Source of the DNA: Apostichopus japonicus
Taxonomy: Eukaryota > Echinodermata > Holothuroidea > Aspidochirotida > Stichopodidae
DNA length: 64,000 bases
Direction: 5' to 3'
NCBI RefSeq assembly: GCF_037975245.1
Contig: NC_092575.1
Location: 2,921,001-2,985,000 of the forward strand
Shown here: positions 25,677 through 37,000 of the stretch, one piece after another
Numbering within the stretch: position 1 is the first letter of the stretch
Layout: each line of letters begins with the position of its first letter
Made by a program: the position numbers and the translations under genes
Notes under the pieces: model-generated
Seen by the model: only the letters and a program-made list of their open reading frames with translations
What the model was told of the DNA's origin: nothing
The model's database searches: none

Positions 25677-27654
25677 CATGTTTTTGGTACCTTCCAGTCC
25701 TGGTTGAAGATTGTTATCAGTTCCCCCCCCCCCCCACAGCTCGATAAAGTATTCTTGTCGTTTGGGTCGCTTTGACAGGTGGGTTTTAGGCACTTTGGTT
25801 TACCCCAATGCCTTACCACATTTGGAATTTCTGACCCCCCTTCTCACTCTGCCTTCCAATGTGTCTAGTACAGATCAGTTTTATTGGAGGATTTCTGAAA
25901 CTCTTAATTGCATAAATTAATGGTAATTTGCTAGGTTTGTTAATTTAGAACATTTGGTATATATCCAGAATGGTCACATTCAATGTAGTTTTGATAGCAT
26001 TAAGCCTGGTACTTTTAATGTGATAGTGCTCAGACTGTCTGTTTTTTTGTTGTACTACTGTACGTGTAATTGGTACAAAATTGAAGGTGAATCACAATCC
26101 TTAGATGCCAACTACACTTGGTGACCATAAAGAAAGGATGCAGTGATTTATGCTTCTATTTCATCGGTTGGGTACATAAGGGTTATTCAACAGGCTGTTT
26201 GGAATGTAAATTGGATGACTTGTAAACAGTGAAAGGTTCCTTATCTTAGAAAACACTGGATAAGTGGTAATAAAGCTCAAGGGTCATTATGGACTGTTAT
26301 CAATCTGCACTAAACAAGTGGCTGTTCAATTGTTTAATAAATTTCACTTCCAAAACAATAGAAAGCAAGTACTTTCCCACAAGAACACAGGCCTCAAGTT
26401 ATAGGCTTCCACATCTATGCATCAAGTGATAGTTTACTACAGTGTTTAAAAAAGTCATATTATAAAAATTGATAAAATTAATGATAAAGTTGGTCAAAGG
26501 CTTTAGCAAAGATAAAACACCAACTAAAAGTTGCTAGTGAAGAGATTCAGGCGCAGATATCTGGCCCTCGTGGTTCGGCATATACAAAAGACTGAATTGA
26601 CTGGTTTAACGTCTTCATAGGAAAATAGTCAAAACACAGTATACAACGGGCCATAATATGTTTATTTGCTTCATAGCAAGCAAAGCACTACTACTGAAGC
26701 AAAAGCACAACTTGAAATATTATATTTTACATTTGCAATTTATATTTCACAAGGGCAAAAGAAAAATTTTGCCTGAGGAATTTGCACAGTAGGCTGTTAA
26801 CATGCTCAAACTTTAAAGGCCTTAGGGACCAGTATAAAATATAATATAAGGCATTTATACTTTACCAATCAATACTTGAATATACTTGAATGTCATGTAT
26901 CAAAACCAAGCTGCCTGTAGGTGGGTGGGTTTCAGTTTAGTTGACCATTTGCATTTTTGATTTTGGGTAGTACTCAGTAGATTTGGTAAAATTGTTATAA
27001 AACCAGTTTTACCACTTGAAAAATTCAGTGGCATAAAGTGGCAGATATAATTATCTTTTACATTTATCTGCAACTGTCAACTAAAACTCAAATGTTTCCT
27101 CCATCTGCTGCATTGGTTGATTAACCTACAACTTGTCCTACAAAAGTACTGACACCATTTCAAAAGATTTCTCTAGAGAGTTGTCAACAGGAAACATTTT
27201 TTTTCTGTGGCCTTAAGTTTTCACAAGGAAAGAAAAATCCTTAAGTACTAATGGCATTTGGACATCCGCCATGCTGACTTTGTTATTAGTATACTGGGAA
27301 AAAAAAAGAAGTTGCGAATCGTTGCACGTAAAATCTTGTACTTTTTCGTCCCACTTTTTCGGAGAAACTGTTCGCTTTTGAAATGACTTTGACTATCTCG
27401 TCAGTTTAACATTTGATGTACCTGTAGGCAGGCATGCTGCTTGCGACTTTATTTGATCAACCTTTGACCCCTCTGTTAAATATGCAGGGCTTAATTGTTA
27501 AAATTTTTACCACTTTAATTGTTCGTCGCAATTACGAAATCCCTGCATGATACATTAGACAATCATTGGCTAGTGATCAATATGGTTGCAGAAAGATTGT
27601 TGCTAGGCAACTAATGGTAGCCATGAAGCCTTAGTGAGCTGTATTGATAAACAG

Positions 27655-27712
27655 TGGTTGTTGGTTCTACTATGATTGGTTCTACCATGATTGGTTCTAC
27701 TACGATTGGTCG
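27655..27712. repeat. 15-bp tandem repeat with ATTGG core
   Basis: Three and a half copies of ttggttctactatga with single-base variants. Each junction contains ATTGG, the complement of a CCAAT box. Probably a chance minisatellite. Confidence 0.7.
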
Positions 27713-28841
27713 TGTTGATTTGCTGGTATTTACAGTATTTTTATATTGTTGTTATATAAGGAGCGTTATTACAAAATGGCCATATCAATCTATATACTAA
27801 TAAATCCCAGTACTACAATTCTCCAACACAATTCAGACTGTTTCATTGTTTCTTGACTGTGTGTCTAAATTTTCTCCAAGGTTTTTCTTTGTTGGTGACC
27901 GGAAACACATAAAAAAAGGGGGGGTGGGGAGGAGGAAAAATTGGTTTGTCAGTCTTGTTTGTGGATCTACAGTACGTAGTATTGTGTATGCAATTGTATG
28001 TTCAGATTGAAGCTACATGATAACGGTCTGGAATTTTATATGATACTGACGACTTTGAAGCACTTGGTCTTAAAGTTTACTCCCTTTTTGGTGAATAAAT
28101 TTATGCTCTGAAGTTTATATGAAAGTTCTGTATTTTGACTTCTAACGTCTAAAATTGTTACCAACATTTTACATAGATCTGTTTTGAAGTATTCTTGGAG
28201 TAAAACTGATGGAATGCTACATAATTTTAATAGTGTTCTTTTTTGTGACAGGTTCTACAGTAACAATGCATAGAATTAGTGCTTAATAATAATATGTTTG
28301 TTCTTGCACTATTTAAGCAGATTTGACAAAAAAATTGAAGATGTATGAAGAAATTTTTTGGGGATAGTTTCCTCATTTCCTCTAAAGTGTGAAATACTCA
28401 AATTACACGCCCAAAAGAACGCTATCCCTGCAATTTATCACAAGGCATGTAAAGTAATTGTTATTAGAACCATCCATGTTTAATATTCACATTGTTTCAG
28501 AGAGGGTTTTAAACTTTGACTGTTAAATGTCTCAGTACTTGAAGAAATTTGTTCTCAAAGTTTGGATGTTACTTGTAGCAGATGGGTACAAAAAATCTTT
28601 TAAGGGTTGACCAAGTTATAGTCGTTCTACTGTATGTACATACATAGCATATTTGGAAGCAATAGGGGCTCCCTCTAATTAATGGGATTTTATCATTTTC
28701 TTTGAATGTTCTTTTATATGTTGGCATTGAAACCACTTTGTGCATATTTGTTATTCTTTGCTCTGAATATGTACCTTCCCATCATGCATCTCACCACATC
28801 TCAATAATCCCTTTGTCTTTTGTCTCTCATTCTCTCTGCAG

Positions 28842-28915
28842 GCTATCTACTATTTAAAGATTACTGTGAAAACGTGTCTGAGCAGCCAGTTCCTCAACTG
28901 AAATTCTATGAGGAG
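28842..28915 (+). CDS. GRK2: GRK2/3 coding exon 3: RGS-homology domain
   Basis: Encodes residues 64-88, reading [14 protein letters not shown] and ending KFYEE. The acceptor is TCTCTGCAG|G and the donor GAG|GTGAGT, leaving phase 0. YLLFxDxC and FYEE are the conserved signature of the first RGS-homology helices in GRK2/3. Tyr86, a Src target in mammalian GRK2, is retained. Residues 73-84 are the most diverged stretch relative to mammals but keep exactly the same length. The exon has 74 bases and lies between the two largest introns. Confidence 0.96.
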
Positions 28916-29525
28916 GTGAGTAAATTCAATTAAAAAAATTGCCAGGAAGCTACATGCTTAAATGTGATAAAAACCTGAAGGAAAGGGAGGAGGTATAGTC
29001 TGGTAAACTTTGGTAGCGGGACAGTGAAATGTTGGACAATTGCTTCGTCAGTTGCTACATTTTGTTTTTATATATGTCTGTGTTTGAGCTTTGGTTGATA
29101 TTCTGACTGGAGATCTATCCTCACCTGGAACTCCTCACTTTAGGAGGAACTTTTAGTAAACATCATCTGGTGCGTGACAGTTACTTAGTTGAAGGAGATT
29201 TCGTAGGTAGATTAACAGTACGTAATTTTCCGCTTTCTCATTCTGTGGCTAACCGTATTATTACTCCTGTTGCAACATGTTGTGGGGCCATCCGGTTACC
29301 TTGTGGCTCTTAACAAGGTTACCGTCCCTTTTCTTTCAGCTAGCCTCCTTACCTATAAACGCACAACTGTAACACATACTTAATGTGTGTACATAGAGTT
29401 ATATGACATACTGGAATGTGTATGATGTGAACAGTTTAGTACTGGACAGTGACATGCTGGTGCATTCAGATTAGTGACTCAAACCAGTCTGCTTGGGGGT
29501 TAAACTCCTTTTTTCACCTCCCACC

Positions 29526-29547
29526 TCCTGCTCCTGCTCCTGCTCCT

Positions 29548-29583
<36 letters not shown>

Positions 29584-29636
29584 CCTCCTCCTCCTCCTCC
29601 TCCTCCTCCTCCTCCTCCTCCTCCTCCTCCTCCTCC
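29526..29636. repeat. (CTG/CTC)n to (CTC)n trinucleotide tract
   Basis: Mixed ctcctg repeats pass into about 55 bp of pure CTC. The pure part is a homopyrimidine mirror repeat capable of triplex (H-DNA) formation. It generates poly-Pro, poly-Ser, poly-Glu and poly-Arg frames that are not genes. Flanking sequences agtgactcaaaccagtctg (29472) and agtgacccaaaccagtctg (29718) are near-identical, so a segment of about 245 bp around the tract has a duplicated edge. Confidence 0.95.
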
Positions 29637-30227
29637 AATACACTCCTTCCCTTCTCCTCTGCTCTCTTAGTTCTACCCATTTATTATGATACATCAATTT
29701 GGTAGCTAGTTAATATCAGTGACCCAAACCAGTCTGTATTAACTTGTAACTACCTTCCATTCCCCACCCCCTCCCCACCCCCTCTCCTCCTACTCCGCCC
29801 CCTAACACAAAGATTCACTTTATCGTCTAGTTTACACACAAAGTTTAGTACTGTATATAAACTTCTAATTATGCCCAAGGAACTCATCCATTCTTCTCAA
29901 TGTGTATGAAACATCCTTTCAGTAACCAAATGCAATTCTCAGACACCAACTCAGACACCTACCGGGCTCTGACACCTACTGTCTGGCTGACTTTTTTTTA
30001 TAGTTGTACTTTATGTATAAATGTATGACAAAACTGTGCAGTAGCCAGGTATATTTTATCAGTTCTGGTGTTATTAATTAATTATGATAAATGTAAAAGA
30101 ATTGATCTTTGCCACTTTGTTTGGTTTGCCAGTACAGATTTACTGTCTAGACAGGGATTGTGTAATAAAGTCTTGTCGTATGGGTGAACGTTATTTTCGA
30201 AGGGAGTTACTTTAAAGCCATCTTGAA

Positions 30228-30360
30228 TATATACTTCCCTCCTCCTCGCTTACCTGTCTCCAAACTACATATGCACTTTCCGTCTATAGAAAAAGATTCA
30301 TGACTGGAAACGTTTTAGCACTGCGTGACTGCGCCCTCTATTCTTACTTCCTGGTTAACC
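30228..30360 (+). mobile_element. R1 repeat, diverged
   Basis: Recognised by cctcctcgcttacctgtctc, tatgcactttccgtctat, cgttttagcactgcg and gcgccctctattc. It is followed 66 bp later by another R1 copy. Confidence 0.7.
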
Positions 30361-30426
30361 GTCATTATTTACAATTAAAAAGACGAGAAGATTGATTTGA
30401 ATTGATCACTGTTGGTGTTTATATGT

Positions 30427-30665
30427 AATTTACTTCATTCCTTGCTTACCTGTCTCCCCACAACCTTAGCACTCACATTCCACCGTGCCTAGAACCAACT
30501 GGTAACCTTTAACACTGCGCCCTCTATATCCGGACCTCTCCAGTCAATGCCCTTCTTTCTTATTCTACCATCCAAAGTGCCTAGATGGTAGAACCAGAGT
30601 GCTAAGGTTGTGGGGAGATAGGTAATCTTGTCACTTGAAGAGACCCAAACCAGTAAGTTTTTGAA
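30427..30665. mobile_element. R1 fold-back: full + copy joined to inverted end
   Basis: A near-complete R1 (30427-30585: aatttacttcattccttgct ... accatccaaagtgcctag) is followed directly by an inverted 5' end (30586-30665). There gtgctaaggttgtggggaga is the complement of the start of the first copy, ending aaaccagtaagttttt. The two arms could form a long hairpin. In the inverted arm the donor-like CAGGTAAG has decayed to TAGGTAAT. Confidence 0.85.
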
Positions 30666-31312
30666 CTTTTAAACTGTCTAACCTACAAAGAATGGTACTG
30701 TTATAGTTGGGTACTGCATCTCCTATTGACCAATGGCCTTGTCATCTCCCATTTTCCCTCTCTTCCAAATCAACCATTCTGAAGTTAAATGTCAACCGTT
30801 GCATGTTTTGCCTTTAAGTCTGTTAAAATCAGACCAATCGGGCAAGTTTTACTCTATTGTCATTTATTTCATACTGTTGTGCAACGGATTTGTCTGCATA
30901 AGTTAACATCAGAACATTGTGTAAAGAATTTAGCATAATTTACTACCAGTGTATTTTACATATTCAAATACCCTTGTTGCACAAACAGTGGGTGAAAATT
31001 AAAAAGGGCCCTTTTTTTGCTTGACTATTGAGAGTGACGTGACTGTGATATTGCAGGATGTATGTGGAGTACTGCCCAGGTATAAATTGGGAATTTACCA
31101 CTACCAGTCACTGGCAGTCAGGGAAATGGAGGATAAATTTACCCTGCACGTATTTATGGGAGACTCGAAATTATGCAATATGCCAGGAATTTTATTTTCT
31201 GTCTAAAAGCATCAGGAAACATGAAAAACGTTGGTGATGTTGATTAGCAGCGCTGCTGTGATTTTATCGGTTCAATGCTGTTACAGTATTACACCATTTC
31301 CACTAAAGAAAA

Positions 31313-31362
31313 TTAACCTCACTTCATGACTTATCTGTCTCCTCACAACTTTGGCATTCTGG
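31313..31362 (+). mobile_element. R1 fragment
   Basis: Short diverged 5' piece: cctcacttcatgacttatct, gtctcctcacaactttggca. It ends at cattct. Confidence 0.55.
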
Positions 31363-31435
31363 TGCGGCGCAGTGTCAAAAGAAGGAAAGACCAGCTGTAG
31401 CAGCAGCTACAAAATCCTTCTCAGCTAGGATGGAT

Positions 31436-31560
31436 TAGCATAAAAAACAACAATAGGGATTATCTTGGCAGACCAGCTGTATCTATTGTCTATTGTGTGG
31501 AAATGCAGAATGCTGGAGAACACCAACATCCTAATTTTTTTACATGGTTCCTTAAGGTTA
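31436..31560. repeat. Dispersed repeat R2, copy 1
   Basis: The segment caatagggattatcttggca, gaccagctgtatctattgt, tgcagaatgctggag and catcctaattttt is shared, diverged, with 50929-51079 in the same orientation. Family and function unknown. Confidence 0.65.
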
Positions 31561-31935
31561 TGAGTCAGTGAAAACTGATTAACTGTCTGGCATTTTCAAA
31601 ACTTGGAAACCAGCCACATTCAAAGAACGGGAATGTAAATTTTGCAGCAAACCTTTGGAAATCAGGCATTTTTAGATCAAGAGGACTGGAGAGGAGTTAT
31701 AAGTTCCATAAAGGGGCACGTAAGGAGGTTCAAAGATTTTAAAAATGGATAATGTATGTTTATCATCAACTTGTTCGTTTGCCAATTCATTTCTCTCCAA
31801 TATGTCTCCACTCTCAAAATGCTAAATACCTGTCTTCTCGAAATGACGCAAGATTGTGTAACTTGGTGTTCCCTCTGACCTGTGTCTAGGGTCACTTCTC
31901 ACTTCCTTTTTCGATGCAACCATTCAGAATTACAT

Positions 31936-32003
31936 TTATTTACTTCGTTCCTTGCTTACGCCTGTCTCCCCACAACTTTAGCACTCTCATCCTACTGTGC
32001 ATT
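31936..32003 (+). mobile_element. R1 5' fragment
   Basis: Carries ttatttacttcgttccttgc, gcctgtctccccacaactt and tagcactctcatcctactgtgc, then leaves the family. Confidence 0.7.
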
Positions 32004-32523
32004 AAAACATTCTTTTAGGTTTTGTGCTTCCTTATTAGTGACAAGCTGGGTTTGGCATATATCTGACTGTTACTGTAGCTCACAGTGGAACATCACTTGC
32101 TTTATATATATAGTACAGTACTTAGCTAATTGAATCTACTGTGTGTAGCCATGCACTATGCTTGCATGTACTGTACTATACACTGTTTAACACTAACAGC
32201 TAACACGAGTGCTAAACGTGCATCTAGACAGTTCTACTTTTAAGTTTAGCAAGTGCTTGTACCAGATGTCAAGTATGCCCCTTATGAAAGGTTTCAACAT
32301 TACTTTCAAAATACTTTCAAATTTCAAAATGACAACTGATCATAAAACATTCAATTCTCTTGGAAATGGTTTCAATGATATTTAGTAAATTAGGATTCTA
32401 GCAGATTGGCTGAGAAATTTTATTAAAACTATTGTGGTCATCTTTTTTAGGAAAGGTACAGCCACTTGAGAAAGATAAAAATTAGATACTGAAAAGGTTA
32501 ATTTGAAGAATTCTTTTTTTTCC

Positions 32524-32945
32524 AGATTAATAGTGTCTTTGACCTTCAAAGTACAGAGATATTATGCCTTTGAGACTTGCAGCATGACCAATAGCTATCG
32601 CTATGCCAACAACATTACTCTTTCTAGAAATCAATAGAGGCAGAGTTTAAAATGGTTATTTCATGTGTATATCCGGTCAGTTGATTCGATTACAATTGGT
32701 TTGATTAATGGTGACTTTTACCTTCAAATCACAGAGATCTTACGCCTTTTGAGACTTGCAGCAAGAGTATGTGCATATTTTTATCTCAACATGACATTGA
32801 GAAAGTACTTCCATCCTATCAACAATACTAGATTTGATCACAAGATAACATGGACCAATCGCTATGCAACAACACTACCCTTTCTAGAAATCAATGAAGG
32901 CGGAGCTAAAATGGCTGTTCTGTATCTAGTGCATATTCATATAAA
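32524..32945. repeat. Direct duplication of about 155 bp, diverged
   Basis: The segment 32524-32665 (attaatagtgtctttgacct, gcctttgagacttgcagca, atcgctatgccaacaacatt, ctttctagaaatcaat) recurs at 32704-32945 with the same block order and an extra internal insertion of about 80 bp. The second copy lies in a 149-codon open frame without recognisable motifs. An unrecognised repeat or an old local duplication. Confidence 0.7.
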
Positions 32946-33684
32946 AGTTGAAAGTCAATCATATAGTCGATTTGTGATGCAATTGATTTCAACCAAACTT
33001 TTGAGAATCATATGGCCTCTTCCAGTAAAATGGGAAGCCAAATGTTTATTTCAGCTATCTGGTTTAGACAATCATATCTTTCAATTTCTTATTGAATTTT
33101 TTCAGTGTAATTGAATGAGTAACAGTTAGAGAATGAAATTTACAGTTGAAGCTCTTTCTATATACTGAAGCTATGGACTGATGCGAGTAAATTTCTGTTA
33201 ATACGAATGTTCCTGTTAATGTTTATAGTAGCAGAATATAAATAGGCTTGTGTACATAGCGCACATTGTGCTATAGGCCATGTATATAAATTAATATTCT
33301 GTGGCTACTACCCGGTACTGTAACATCGAGAAGCCTGAAAGTAATTAAATGTAAAAGCACGAGTTTGCTCCTAATAAATTGAGTGCTTGAAAACATGTGT
33401 CTATCACTTGCTTTAGCAGTTTCCTCAAATCATACTGCTGGCAAAGGGAAGAAAATTAGCTCTCTTTTGTCAATTTGTTGACAGTTGTTTTGCCATAGCT
33501 ACAAGGCTGACAAGATTTTCCATCTTTCTAATGTTATTTAATTTTTTTAGATCATATGCAATTTGTTCCTTCTTTCTTTACTGTTTTCCCCCCCCCCCCC
33601 ATTTTCCCCCCGTTTGGCTCTAATTTGTTTGGTGGCTGATAAAGCAGGAACGTTGCTATGTTACAGCTGCTCTTTGATCGTTTG

Positions 33685-34004
33685 ACTAGCATCGTCGTCG
33701 TCATCGTCATCATCGCGAGTCTGCTGGAGGCGTGGACCTGTTGGATGTCAAATTAATATCCGAAGAAATCATCAATTGAAAAATCAACAAAAGAATTCGC
33801 GACGCTACCGTCTTCGACGCCGTCACTCTGAGGTATTACAGATTCCGTACCCGTAACGTTTGCTTCGAAAACGGCAATCGCCGATTGTTATCCAACAGTT
33901 TCCTCTCTGCGTGGCGAACTGTCTACGAAGAACAAGCATCAGATCACCGTGATTTATGTCGACGTACGTTATCAGCTATTCCCTCGCACATCCCGGGAAT
34001 CGTC
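33685..34004 (+). promoter_or_regulatory. CpG-dense island inside intron 3, possible alternative first exon
   Basis: About 34 CpG dinucleotides fall in 360 bp around 33660-34020, against near absence in neighbouring intron sequence. It starts with an atcgtcgtcgtcatcgtcat run and ends at CGTC|GTAAGT, a perfect donor hexamer at 34005. No matching acceptor or protein homology was seen. An internal promoter with a non-coding first exon, an enhancer, or a recently inserted CpG-rich element would all fit. Confidence 0.35.
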
Positions 34005-37000
34005 GTAAGTCCAATAAAGGCCAATTTCGCAGAGCAGATAAATTTTCTTGGATTTTTGGAACAGCATTATTATTATTTTTTTCCAGTTCCAGGCTGGAAG
34101 AAACTTTACCCTGGTTCTATTTCAGTGTGCTATACTATACAAGTATGATTTGACAAAATGAGATTGAATTTCAAAATGGTTGAAGAAGAGAATGCCGAGA
34201 GAAGAAAGATGTTAATGATTGGGGGGGGGGGGAGGAAGGGGGAATGGTCATTTTCCCATCCTTAAATATTGCAAAATGGTTCAAGAAGAGATAGAGAAGA
34301 AAATGTTAATGAGGGGGAGGGGGAGGAGGGGGAGACAGTCTTTTATCCTCCCTTTCTTAAAACATTGCATTCTATCTTTTCTTTTGAAAGAAAATACTTT
34401 TAGGCGTCAGGTGGGATGTTGTTGTCAAGAATGGTTTATGACATTACATCAGCTCTGCTACTGCACCTGTTTAAAGAAGTTTTCAGTGTTTGATATCCAA
34501 TTTGAAATTGCATGTCATTTTCTTCGCAGCTCTTGCAATCTCTTAGGTAACAAACATGCGTTGTTATCTTACCATTTCAGTTCATAGATAGCTCATTTTG
34601 TGAGATGCAGTAAATTGGGAAATTGAGGGGGGGGGGGTGGGGTGGTCTAGTGGGGACCTGGCAATGATCTCTTGAAAGTATTTGGACACTAAAGGTTAGC
34701 AACAAACATAATTTGGATCAAAGCAATGTACAGAATAGAAATATTTTAGCACGTTTTTGCCCACAAGGATTTCCTTAACTGCATTAGATTTAATTTAATT
34801 TTCTGTATGTCTATTTCTATATTAACTTCAGTGTCTACTGATAATAGTTACCTCCAGCTTCCCTCTTCCTCCCTCCCCCTCCCCCTGTCCTCTTCCTCCC
34901 TCCCCATGCCCTTTTGAGAATATGTGGATCTACCACTGCGCATTATCATGTACTAAGCAGACTTTTCCATACTGTAATTAGTTTTTGCTTTCAGTATCTA
35001 AGTTGTCACAGAAAACTGTACATCATGCACATGTATAGCTTTATACTGGAACCACAGTCTCTCTGTTATAATGGGGTATTAACATGCAGACAGCATGATG
35101 TGTTGTTAAGCCTCAAAATCACGCTTCAACACATAGCAACCCATTGACAGTTTGGTTGGGTTTAATATTACACAGCAACTTATCATCAACAGGGTTCTGA
35201 ACGACACACAATTAAAACGGCAATTTGGTTTGAATTTGAAGACTTTTACGTACGTACAAGCCATGATCCAGTCACAATTCCATTTGTCACATTGCAGGTT
35301 CAAGTTTGAAATTTGTGATAATCTTGATGATTTTGTTATTACTTGAATGATTGATCTTATCGGCTTGCATACATTATAGAAAGTAAAAAAAGAGAGAAAA
35401 GGGCCCCCAAAATGATCTGGGCGACTTATTTTGTGGGAATGAAGACGAATCATTAATTAATAGGATTATTTATGAAGTAGCTATCTTTAAGTGAAGAAAA
35501 CTTGGAGGCTGTTTCATTTTGATTAATTTATCACTTTTTTGGGGTTTGTTCTAAACCTCGGTCCATGGTTCATTAGTGCAAACTAAGGATCAACCTCAAC
35601 TACGGATCAAACATTGTTCCAGGTTATCTCCATTTGACGGTTGAACCATGATATATGGCTGTAAGATCATTATGCATAGCTTGGGGACATCTGTTGAGCA
35701 GATGTACATAGAAGTCAAGGTTAACCATCTGTGCAGTGATGGCAACAATTAATTCAAACACCAGTCATCAGGGGTGAGTGGGGCAAGGGGAGGAAAGCAG
35801 ACCCAAGGAGGAGGAGAAGGAGACGAAAAATGGAGCGCAAGAGAGAGAGTTAATAGCTGGAATACTGTGGAATTGTCAAGCAAAGATGATTTATCACAGC
35901 AGGTAATGTACGATGTGTCTGTGACCTCATAAAGACAAATTTCCACCGACAAAACTATTTACTGGCATTTAATGCATGAAACATTTTGAGATGTGACCTA
36001 TGTATGGGGTTGGGAGGGGGAGTTGGAGGAGGGGGTTAATGTAATTGACCTCAACAGCCGTAATAATCAAGATGTGTCCTTTACAAGGAGAGATTCAGTA
36101 CCCTTCCCAGTATTCTGGATGCATGCAGAAATGGTACCAAACCATTTTCAGTGTTGGTTGGGGGGGGGGGGGGGAGTGGAGAATGATGATGCCAAGCATC
36201 TCCTCCTGATGTGAAGATCAGAGGCATCTCCCACTTTACCTCGATACGGAGACGCATCTGCCTAGCCCTACCACTCTACAGCTTCGTACTGTACGTTTCT
36301 GCGATATCTCTGCATTGGCTCGGATCTTATGAAAGCATTTAGCATGGTTCTTGCAGACTCACATATATTATTTCCAGAGTCTGTTGGGAGAAAAGTTAGC
36401 AAGTGGTGATGACACTAAGCAACTTAAGGTCCACATCTAACAATCAGTTGGCTTACAGTCTATTGGAATATAATTGAGTGGTTTTAGAGATTGCCAGTAA
36501 CTTTTGGTTTCCCCTTGTTTTTCCTCCAAATATTTCACAATGAGAGTTGATTAACCGAGCTAAAAGTCCCAATAGGTTGTTTTAACCCTGGCATGATAAC
36601 AGGAATCAGTAAGAGGAACTATTCAAACCTGCAAAGATTTATGTGAATCAAAGTTGTTGATATCATGTTTTTTGATGTTGTGTGTCCCAGCTATTGAATA
36701 CTTAAAACTATAAATGCAGCTTTTACGGAAGTTCTGTGACATCGTCTTAGCAGTTCAGTGTAAATGGCGTGACATTTTATATACCGTTTCTGCAACCTTT
36801 ACAGTTTGAACCAAACGTCCACCTCTCTTGCATAAATTCTGTATCCCATTATAGCCTTAGATCTGTTTGTTATGTTGAATATATATGTAAAATGCTGGTA
36901 GCATTTACTAACACACCAAGGCAATTTCTGTTGGGGAACGTATCATGTGTATGCATATATATATATATAGATCTCCATGAATATATGTATGAATATAAAT

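Larger units (their letters stand above)
13125..28841 (+). other. Intron 2 of GRK2 (15,717 bp, phase 1)
   Basis: Begins GTAAGT, ends CTCTCTGCAG. It carries many R1 repeat copies, a gag-like fragment, a 550-bp hAT MITE and a CTGTAC-rich low-complexity stretch, listed separately. Outside these, the sequence (including 20300-24370 and 26000-28800) is AT-rich and shows nothing I can name. Open frames of 60-150 codons here have no recognisable motif. Confidence 0.9.

Noticed and set aside
29449-29705. Poly-Pro, poly-Ser, poly-Glu and poly-Arg frames
   Set aside because: All are readings of one CTC/CTG trinucleotide repeat in intron 3.
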